Origin: Aquificaceae bacterium
Lineage (GTDB): Bacteria; Aquificota; Aquificia; Aquificales; Aquificaceae
Direction: 5' to 3'
NCBI GenBank assembly: GCA_025057245.1
Contig: JANWYC010000095.1
Span: 1-5,125 of the forward strand
Length of the DNA stretch: 5,125 bases
A program made the translations under genes and the position numbers. Shown one piece after another: positions 1 to 5,125 of this stretch; positions within the stretch are counted from its first letter, which is position 1; every line of letters starts with the position of its first letter. The notes under the pieces were generated by a model. The model had not been told where the DNA came from, did not search any database, and saw only the letters and a list, made by a program, of their open reading frames with translations.

Positions 1-486
1 ATATGGGAAAAAGCACCAGTCGTGTCTAATGTTAGGTTTATTTACCCCACGAGGAGAGATTGGAAAAGTTATAACAAGAGAGAAGAGCTCCACTTTGACC
101 AATTGCCAGATAATCCAAAAGACCTACCACAAGGCTTCGTCATAGTCCCTGACTCCACAGGTTTCTTTTCGTCCTTCAGGCGATGGTTTGGTGAGTATGT
201 GAACAGTGTGAAGTTTGAGAATATACAGAAGAGGCTAATGTTCAAGGTTGTGACAAAGAGCATGTTTTTAAGTGATAGTATAGAAATGTTTGAGTTATGT
301 GGATGGGTGGTGAGTAGGGGGTGTGAGTGTCTTTGGGATATACTGAACTTGTTATTGGACAAAACACTCCTCCCGTGTATTGTATTTAAGCTTTGTAAAA
401 CTTATCCATGTTTTGCTCTTTTAAACCTGCATCGAGAGTGTTCTTTACTTCACAAAGCACAAACAGAGCGGAGGCTGGGTGTATAA
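1..486 (+). CDS. 3' part of an unrecognised ORF, possibly decayed
   Basis: The frame is open from base 1 to a TAA at 484-486, so it may be the C-terminal end of a gene that starts outside the window. A GTG at 22 could be a start, but no Shine-Dalgarno precedes it. I do not recognise the family. Codons up to about position 200 give a plausible soluble protein (PTRRDW, KREEL and DNPKDLPQG stretches, no Cys) with codon use like the neighbours. After about position 280 the translation changes to a hydrophobic, Cys-rich stretch with seven Cys in about 55 residues, unlike thermophile proteins. The real gene may therefore end earlier through a frameshift, or the tail may be untranslated DNA that happens to stay open. 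No membrane or signal segment is evident in the first part. The other five frames over 200-480 show nothing better. It is not PheS. Confidence 0.3.
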   Translation: MWEKAPVVSNVRFIYPTRRDWKSYNKREELHFDQLPDNPKDLPQGFVIVPDSTGFFSSFRRWFGEYVNSVKFENIQKRLMFKVVTKSMFLSDSIEMFELCGWVVSRGCECLWDILNLLLDKTLLPCIVFKLCKTYPCFALLNLHRECSLLHKAQTERRLGV

Positions 487-494
487 TATCTTTA
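460..494 (+). promoter_or_regulatory. Putative sigma70-type promoter of pheT, leaderless start
   Basis: A perfect TATAAT lies at 482-487. Seven bases past its last base is the A of the pheT ATG at 494, where a transcript would be expected to begin. The -35 is poor: CAAACA at 460-465 matches TTGACA at three of six positions, with a 16-base spacer. The bases TG directly precede the -10 box but lack the extra base of a true extended -10. If used, this promoter gives an mRNA with no 5' leader, which would fit the lack of a well-placed ribosome-binding site before 494. The match is based on one strong hexamer only. Confidence 0.45.
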
Positions 495-2791
495 TGAAAA
501 TTCCCTTCTCTTGGTTGTTTGATTTCCTAAACGCTGAGTGGCTTGACCCTTATCGCGTAGCGGAGGAGCTTACGCTGAGAAGCGTAGAAACTAACGTAAG
601 CAAATGGGAGCTTGACATAGAAGGAGTAGTCTTTGCAAAAGTCGTAGAGAAAAAACCACTCAAACACATGTCCGTTTACAAGGTATGGGCTGGTTCAGAA
701 ACATATCTTCAGGTAGTCTCCGCAGATAACAGTCTAAAAGAAGGTGACGGTGTTCTCTTAGCTACAGTTGGGGCAAGGGTTGGTGAAATACTGGTCGGTG
801 AGAAAGACTTTGATGGAGTTAGGTCTCAGGGTATGCCTCTCTCCACAAAGGAACTTGGTCTTGAGGACCAGTCGTCGGGCGTGCTCCTTATAAGAGAGGA
901 CATACCGCCCGGCACCTCCGCAAAGGAACTTTTAGGTTCTGGGGAGTTTATTTTAGAGATAGAACCTACACCCAACAGGGGGGACCTTTTATCGGTTAAA
1001 GGTCTTGCCAGAGAACTATCAGCCATCTTGAACTTAGAGAAAAAAGCCAGACAAGTGCCAGAGTATAAGGAAGTGGGAAGCATAGAAATAAGGGTAGAGT
1101 CCGCGGACTGCAAAAGATACAGGGGTGCGGTGATAGAAGGTCTAAGCGTGGGTCCTTCTCCTCTGTGGCTAAGGAAAAGGCTCTGGCAGTGTGGTATAAA
1201 GACCATAAACAACGTAGTTGATATAACAAACTATGTCATGCTTCTTGAAGGTCAGCCTTTGCATGCCTTTGACTTAGATAGCTTGAGCTTACCCCTTTTT
1301 GTAAGAGATGCAAGGGAAGGGGAGAAAATAGAAACCCTTTTGGGAACTGAGAAGGAACTAAAAAGTCTGAACCTGCTTATAGCGGATAGAGAAAAGCCCC
1401 TTGCCATTGCGGGAGTGGTAGGAGGTTTGAAGAGCTCCGTTCACGGTGCAACGAAGAGCATACTGCTTGAGTCCGCCTACTTTGACCCTTACAGGGTAAG
1501 GAAGTCTGCCAAGTCGGTAAGTATACAAACAGATAGTTCTTACAGGTTTGAGAGGGGCGTAGACATTCAAGGAGTGAAAAGGGCTCAGAACATAGCAATA
1601 AGCCTCATACTTGAGCTTGCGGGGGGTAGGCTGACCTCCTTGAGAGATGTCTATCCAGAGCCTTACATACCAAAAAAGGTTTTTCTGAGCGTGGAGAAGT
1701 TCAGAAAATACTCTGGCATGGACTTTGATAGAGCTTTTGTTTCAAAAACGCTCACCGCCCTTGAGATAGACCACGAATTACACAGATGTGGTGTGGAAGT
1801 TTCTATACCCTCTCACAGAAGCTTTGATATGCAGAGAGATGTGGACATTATAGAAGAGTTGTTAAGAGTGAAAGGATATGGAGCTCTTGACCCGATGCCT
1901 TTAAGAGTGTTCTCTAAACCTTCAGAGATAGAGAGTATTGAGGAAAGTTTAAGAAACTACATGTCAGGCAGAGGCTTCTCGGAGGTCATAACCTTCTCCT
2001 TTGACACTCCTGAAATTTACCAACAACTTTCCATAAACTTACCAGAGCTCCAAATAATCAACCCCCTTAACAAGTTTCAAAGGTTTTTAAGAACTACCCT
2101 TATTCCATCTCTTCTGATGGTATGTCTTGAGAACATAAGAAATTACAACTACCGCATGGCTATATTTGAACTGGGTAAGACCTTCAATCAAACCGAGGAG
2201 ACAAAGCTTGCCTTTCTTATGACTGGCAGAAAAAGTCTCTTTCCCGAGGAGGAGTATTCGGTCTACCACGCCCTTAGCGTGGTGCGGGACATTTTGAACT
2301 CACAATCAGATAGTTATATCTCAGAAAGGTCAAACATTGGCTTCTTACATCCATACCTTCAGAGAGCTTTCTCCGTTGAAGGAGAAAGGGTAGCTTTTGT
2401 GGGAGTTTTGAACCCAGAGATTCAGGATAGTTTGGGTATAAGAACTAAAGTGGTTTTGGGCGAGGTTAGCGTGGAAAAGCTTAAAAGGCTCAGAAGGGTA
2501 TACAAGCCCTTAGCCTACTTCCCTCCAGCGGTAAGAGACCTAACTTTGCTCGTAGACAAAGAGATAGATGTGGATAAATTAATACTCCATATTAGGAGTA
2601 AAGAGCTGATGGAAGATGTGAGAGTTTTTAGCGTTTATACAGACTCAAAGCTTGGGGAAGGCAAGAAGAGCGTTAGTTTCAGGCTTACCCTTAGAAGTAG
2701 AGAAGAAACCCTGTCCGACCAGAGGGTGAACCAACTGGTGGACGAGCTGTTAAAAGAACTTGAGAACAAGTTTGGGGCAAGACTGAGATAA
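494..2791 (+). CDS. pheT: Phenylalanine--tRNA ligase beta subunit
   Basis: Beta chain of the cytoplasmic (alpha-beta)2 enzyme that joins phenylalanine to tRNA-Phe with ATP. The beta chain binds the tRNA and edits mischarged Tyr-tRNA-Phe. At 765 residues it is within the usual bacterial range (about 790). In order: N-terminal PheT start (MKIPFSWL); OB-fold tRNA-binding domain about residues 40-150; the family signature TPNRGD at 159-164; the B3/B4 editing domain with INNVVDITNYV from 238 and GQPLHAFD to 260; SSYRFERGVD at 348-357; B5 domain with IPSHR at 438-442 and DIIEELLRVKGY; catalytic-like core with NPLN at 523-526; C-terminal anticodon-binding (FDX-ACB) fold with FPPAVRDL from 676. The ATG at 494 is chosen because it matches the family N-terminus. 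An in-frame GTG at 479, four bases after GGAGG (470-474), would add only MYNIF and overlaps the -10 box. pheS is not upstream. The stop sits directly against the 6S RNA. Confidence 0.97.
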   Translation: MKIPFSWLFDFLNAEWLDPYRVAEELTLRSVETNVSKWELDIEGVVFAKVVEKKPLKHMSVYKVWAGSETYLQVVSADNSLKEGDGVLLATVGARVGEILVGEKDFDGVRSQGMPLSTKELGLEDQSSGVLLIREDIPPGTSAKELLGSGEFILEIEPTPNRGDLLSVKGLARELSAILNLEKKARQVPEYKEVGSIEIRVESADCKRYRGAVIEGLSVGPSPLWLRKRLWQCGIKTINNVVDITNYVMLLEGQPLHAFDLDSLSLPLFVRDAREGEKIETLLGTEKELKSLNLLIADREKPLAIAGVVGGLKSSVHGATKSILLESAYFDPYRVRKSAKSVSIQTDSSYRFERGVDIQGVKRAQNIAISLILELAGGRLTSLRDVYPEPYIPKKVFLSVEKFRKYSGMDFDRAFVSKTLTALEIDHELHRCGVEVSIPSHRSFDMQRDVDIIEELLRVKGYGALDPMPLRVFSKPSEIESIEESLRNYMSGRGFSEVITFSFDTPEIYQQLSINLPELQIINPLNKFQRFLRTTLIPSLLMVCLENIRNYNYRMAIFELGKTFNQTEETKLAFLMTGRKSLFPEEEYSVYHALSVVRDILNSQSDSYISERSNIGFLHPYLQRAFSVEGERVAFVGVLNPEIQDSLGIRTKVVLGEVSVEKLKRLRRVYKPLAYFPPAVRDLTLLVDKEIDVDKLILHIRSKELMEDVRVFSVYTDSKLGEGKKSVSFRLTLRSREETLSDQRVNQLVDELLKELENKFGARLR

Positions 2792-2792
2792 A

Positions 2793-2951
2793 GCCTGCCC
2801 TGTGCGTGGCGAAGGAGTTTAAATTGGGGTCCACATGGTGAGGCTATAGGGAGCCCGGTCTCCGGGGCTGTCAGTGAGACGCTTCGGGAGGGCACCCACC
2901 TAATTGTTTTTGGGCCCACCAAAGGCTCCTTCTTCCACGGCAAGGGTGGGT
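2793..2951 (+). ncRNA. ssrS: 6S RNA (RNA polymerase-binding regulatory RNA)
   Basis: 6S RNA mimics an open promoter, traps the sigma70-type RNA polymerase holoenzyme and is itself copied into short product RNAs. The gap after pheT folds as a long rod with the 6S plan. The closing stem pairs 2793-2801 with 2943-2951, TGC 2803-2805 with 2940-2942, GTGG 2806-2809 with CCAC 2935-2938, and GAAGGAG 2811-2817 with CTCCTTC 2926-2932, broken only by single bulges and a small internal loop. A central bubble follows. Its 3' side carries the small hairpin typical of 6S (TTTGG 2909-2913 with CCAAA 2919-2923). The apical arm includes GGTG 2837-2840 with CACC 2893-2896, GAGGC 2840-2844 with GCTTC 2881-2885, and AGCCC 2852-2856 with GGGCT 2865-2869. 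The GGGCACCCACCT segment resembles the E. coli 3' bubble strand. Its place just before the ygfA homologue supports the call. The ends are inferred from the stem, and the length of about 160 is slightly short of the usual 180. It probably comes from the pheT transcript or a promoter inside pheT. Confidence 0.85.
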
Positions 2952-2962
2952 ATACAACTTGC

Positions 2963-2990
2963 CTTCCCCTCCTGAAAAAGGAGGCGGAAG
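2963..2990 (+). promoter_or_regulatory. Hairpin sequestering the fau ribosome-binding site
   Basis: CTTCC (2963-2967) plus CCTCCT (2968-2973) pairs with AGGAGG (2979-2984) plus GGAAG (2986-2990): eleven base pairs with one bulged C at 2985 and a GAAAA loop (2974-2978). The AGGAGG arm is the full consensus Shine-Dalgarno of fau, six bases before its ATG, and the stem ends on the base before that ATG. When folded it should block ribosome binding. There is no U-run after it, so it is not an ordinary intrinsic terminator. It could be a thermometer-like or processing-controlled translation switch, or a structure marking the 3' end of the 6S precursor. The pairing is seen directly; the role is inference. 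Confidence 0.55.
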
Positions 2991-3560
2991 ATGAAAAATG
3001 CTACGAAAGAGAGCTTAAGGGCGCATGCGATAAAGAAGAGAGAAGAGTTATCCCAGAGGGAAAGGCAAGAACTATCAAAGCAAATATTAAACAGGCTTAT
3101 CTCACTTCCACAGCTCAGCGGTGCTCGCAGTTTGCTTCTTTTTTATCCACACAGGGGTGAGCCTGACATAAGACCACTTATAAGCAAGCTAATTCTGGAA
3201 GGATATCAAACGCTCTTCCCAAAGGTGGTGGATAAGGGTCTAAAGCTTATAAGGGTGGAGAGAGAGGAAGACCTCAAGCCAGGAGCTTTTGGTATTCTTG
3301 AGCCTTCCCGGGGTGAAGAGGTAGAACCTGAGAAGGTAGAGCTTGCCTTAGTGCCGGGTCTTCTTTTTGATAAGGAGGGCTATAGGCTGGGTTACGGCAA
3401 GGCATACTACGACAGGTTGTTAGGTCGGCTGGGAGGATTAAAGGTGGGGGTGTGCTACGAATTCCAAGTGATAGAGGAGGTGCCAAGGGATAGCTGGGAC
3501 AAACCCGTAGACCTTGTGGTCACGGATGCTAACATCTACACAGGAGGTAAGGCGGTATGA
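2991..3560 (+). CDS. fau: 5-formyltetrahydrofolate cyclo-ligase (5,10-methenyl-THF synthetase)
   Basis: Cytosolic enzyme that uses ATP to turn 5-formyl-tetrahydrofolate into 5,10-methenyl-tetrahydrofolate, returning a stored or inhibitory folate to the one-carbon pool; the E. coli homologue is ygfA/fau. The 189 residues match the usual family size. Visible marks: an N-terminal helix with K6 and R10 in the usual nucleotide-binding K...R pattern; FYPHRGEPDI at 51-60; GAFGILEP at 98-105, which lines the folate site; and the hallmark VPGLLFD (121-127) followed by GYRLGYGKAYYDR (130-142). Most homologues have Gly where A138 stands (GKGYYD), a mild variation. VDLVVTD near the C-terminus is also typical. 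The ATG at 2991 has a perfect AGGAGG six bases upstream, though buried in a hairpin. The gene follows the 6S RNA, as in proteobacteria, and its last codons carry the rny ribosome-binding site. Confidence 0.95.
   Translation: MKNATKESLRAHAIKKREELSQRERQELSKQILNRLISLPQLSGARSLLLFYPHRGEPDIRPLISKLILEGYQTLFPKVVDKGLKLIRVEREEDLKPGAFGILEPSRGEEVEPEKVELALVPGLLFDKEGYRLGYGKAYYDRLLGRLGGLKVGVCYEFQVIEEVPRDSWDKPVDLVVTDANIYTGGKAV
3542..3547 (+). promoter_or_regulatory. Shine-Dalgarno of rny inside fau
   Basis: AGGAGG lies nine bases before the ATG at 3557 and fixes the start of rny. It sits within the last codons of fau, and the start and stop codons share the ATGA at 3557-3560. This indicates translational coupling of the two genes. 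Confidence 0.8.
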
Positions 3561-5125
3561 GTACAGAGGTTATCTTTGGGTTATTAAGCGTATTGGCTTT
3601 GTTTTTGGGTGTAGGTCTGGGCTTTTTTCTCTTCCGTAGAGAAGGGGCTTCGCAGGTCGTGGAAGCTCCAGACATAGAGGAGAAGAGAAGAGAAGCGGAG
3701 GAGATAATCAAAAGAGCTAAGGAGGAGGCTCAAGATATCATCAGAAAGGCTCAAGAGGAGGTAAGGGAGCTAAGGCTCGGTGCGGAGAGGGAGGCGGAGA
3801 AGGTAATGAGACTCGCTCAGGAGGAAGCGGATAGGCTTAGGGCTACTCTCAAGGAAGAGACGGAGAAGATAAGACAGGATTTAGAGAAGAAGACCAAAGA
3901 GATGGAAGAGCGTTTGGTGGAGAGAAGGCAGGAATTCCAGAGACTTGAGCAAGCACTTCACCAAAAAGAGTCCAATCTGGAAAGGAGGGTTCAAGCTCTT
4001 GAAAGAAGAGAGGAAGAGCTCTACAGAAGGGAGAAGGAAATAAGGGAGATGGAAAGACAGATAGACTACGCTCAGAGGAGTTTACAGACAAAGCTAAAGG
4101 ATTTGGAGGAAAAGGAGAGAGAAATAGAGACCTTAAGACAAAAGGAGCTTCTTGAGCTTCAGAGGATAGCTGGTATGACTGTGGAGGAGGCAAGAAGCCA
4201 GCTGTTTAAAAAGGTGGAGGAAGAGGCAAGGATAGAGAGTATAAGGTTGATGAAGAAGATTGAAGACGAAGCCAGAGAGAGGGCGGAGTTTGAAAGCAAA
4301 AAGATAATAACAACCGCAGTGCAAAGGCTCTCTTCAGAGATAGCGGTAAACTACACTACTACCACCGTAGAACTACCAAACAACGAATTCAAGGGTAGGA
4401 TAATAGGTAGGGAAGGAAGGAACATAAGAACCTTTGAGCTTCTCACTGGTGTTGACCTTATCATCGACGACACGCCTGACGTAGTTACCATATCATCCTT
4501 TGACCCTATGAGAAGGGAATTGGCAAAGGAATCCTTAGAAAGGCTCATACAAGACGGAAGAATACATCCAGCTCGGATAGAGGAAATAGTAGAGGCTGTA
4601 AAGAAGGAAATGGATGAAAAGATAAAAAAGGTGGGAGAGGAGACTTGTGCGGAGCTTGGTCTGTATGACATAAATCCAGGTCTTTACTATTACATAGGCA
4701 AGCTATACTACAGAACCAGTTATTCCCAGAACGTGCTTTTGCATTCCAAAGAAGTTGCCTACATAGCGGGTCTTATGGCTGAGGAGTTGGGTTTGGATGC
4801 TAAAATGGCAAGGAGAGCAGGTCTTTTGCACGATGTGGGTAAAGCTGTTTCTCACGAGCTTGGTGGTTCACACACCGACATAGGTATAGAACTCTGCAAG
4901 CGATACGGAGAGCCAGACCCAGTGCTCAACGCCATAAAGGCACACCACAACGAAGAGCCAGTTAGGTATCCTGAGGTAGCCCTTGTGTGCGCCGCAGATG
5001 CCCTGTCCGCCGCCAGACCCGGCGCAAGAAGGGAGACGCTTGAGGCTTACCTAAAGAGACTGGAAAAACTGGAAGAGATAGTAAAGTCTTTCAACGGCGT
5101 GCAGAATGCCTACGCAGTGCAGGCA
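3557..5125 (+). CDS. rny: Ribonuclease Y (membrane-anchored endoribonuclease), 3' end beyond window
   Basis: RNase Y is an endonuclease on the inner face of the membrane that starts decay of many mRNAs and matures some small RNAs. The frame runs 523 codons to the window edge without a stop. In order: one membrane helix at about residues 4-26; a long, Glu/Arg/Lys-rich coiled coil at about 36-225; a linker; a KH RNA-binding domain with GRIIGREGRNIR at 280-291 and DLIIDDTPD; then the metal-dependent HD domain with a His at 396, the HD pair at 425-426 (LLHDVGKA), GGSHTDIG and HH at 463-464. The conserved ADALSAARPGARRETLEAY block and GVQNAYAVQA follow. By comparison with B. subtilis RNase Y, about 55-60 residues are missing at the C-terminus. 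The catalytic HD pair lies about 57 residues later than in B. subtilis, because the coiled coil is longer. The ATG overlaps the fau stop by four bases, so the two are surely co-transcribed. Confidence 0.96.
   Translation, partial: MSTEVIFGLLSVLALFLGVGLGFFLFRREGASQVVEAPDIEEKRREAEEIIKRAKEEAQDIIRKAQEEVRELRLGAEREAEKVMRLAQEEADRLRATLKEETEKIRQDLEKKTKEMEERLVERRQEFQRLEQALHQKESNLERRVQALERREEELYRREKEIREMERQIDYAQRSLQTKLKDLEEKEREIETLRQKELLELQRIAGMTVEEARSQLFKKVEEEARIESIRLMKKIEDEARERAEFESKKIITTAVQRLSSEIAVNYTTTTVELPNNEFKGRIIGREGRNIRTFELLTGVDLIIDDTPDVVTISSFDPMRRELAKESLERLIQDGRIHPARIEEIVEAVKKEMDEKIKKVGEETCAELGLYDINPGLYYYIGKLYYRTSYSQNVLLHSKEVAYIAGLMAEELGLDAKMARRAGLLHDVGKAVSHELGGSHTDIGIELCKRYGEPDPVLNAIKAHHNEEPVRYPEVALVCAADALSAARPGARRETLEAYLKRLEKLEEIVKSFNGVQNAYAVQA

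Noticed and set aside
69..362. Minus-strand ORF opposite the upstream region
   Set aside because: Low-complexity Ser/Leu/Phe-rich translation with no ribosome-binding site; reads as an antisense shadow.
359..383. Imperfect inverted repeat ACAAAACAC / GTGTATTGT around a pyrimidine loop
   Set aside because: Eight pairs with a mismatch, mostly A-T, no U-run after it and no matching copy elsewhere; chance is a good explanation.
395..422. GTAAAAC/GTTTTGC hairpin with an 8-base loop followed by TCTTTT, resembling a terminator
   Set aside because: The stem is A/T-rich with a G-U pair, unlikely to hold at thermophile temperatures, and the U-run is interrupted. It lies inside an open frame of unclear status.
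479..2791. pheT starting at GTG 479
   Set aside because: The five extra residues are not typical of PheT, whose N-terminus matches the ATG at 494, and the codons overlap a perfect -10 box. It is kept only as an alternative because GGAGG lies four bases upstream.
2951..2956. TATACA as a -10 box for a separate fau promoter
   Set aside because: No acceptable -35 at 16-18 bases; the bases lie at the edge of the 6S closing stem.
2792..2990. SRP RNA, tmRNA or a riboswitch as alternative identity of the gap
   Set aside because: No SRP GGAA tetraloop signature arm and no tRNA-like end of tmRNA. The rod with a central bubble, a 3' bubble hairpin and a ygfA neighbour fits 6S much better.
3849..4193. 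Minus-strand ORF opposite the rny coiled coil (and similar ones at 826-1212, 2635-2943, 4351-4671)
   Set aside because: Pro/Ser/Leu-rich translations produced by purine-rich coding sequence on the other strand; they overlap confident genes or the 6S RNA.

Overview
The window looks like chromosomal DNA from a thermophilic bacterium of the Aquificales (Hydrogenobacter/Thermocrinis/Aquifex type). This is inferred from codon use (Arg almost all AGA/AGG, Ile often ATA), purine-rich coding strands, charged Lys/Glu/Arg-rich proteins, and pheT standing apart from pheS. No taxonomic marker is present, so the assignment is an inference.

Layout, all on the + strand. Positions 1-486 hold an unrecognised open frame entering from the left. 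Its first ~65 codons look protein-like, but the rest is Cys-rich and may be decayed or non-coding. A perfect TATAAT lies at 482-487, just before the pheT ATG at 494. pheT (phenylalanyl-tRNA synthetase beta chain) is complete and ends at 2791. A 199-base gap follows, holding a long rod-like RNA fold at about 2793-2951 that I identify as 6S RNA (ssrS), then a strong hairpin (2963-2990) that buries the ribosome-binding site of the next gene. 5-formyltetrahydrofolate cyclo-ligase (fau/ygfA, 2991-3560) comes next. It overlaps by 4 bases the start of rny (RNase Y, 3557 onward), which runs off the right edge with roughly 55-60 residues missing.

All the recognised genes are housekeeping: tRNA charging, control of RNA polymerase by a small RNA, folate salvage and mRNA decay. 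They probably form one transcription unit, pheT-ssrS-fau-rny. The 6S RNA next to fau recalls the ssrS-ygfA pair well known in proteobacteria.

I see no mobile element, CRISPR array, defence system or clearly new system. The most interesting points are the 6S RNA and its placement, the hairpin over the fau start, and the likely leaderless start of pheT.
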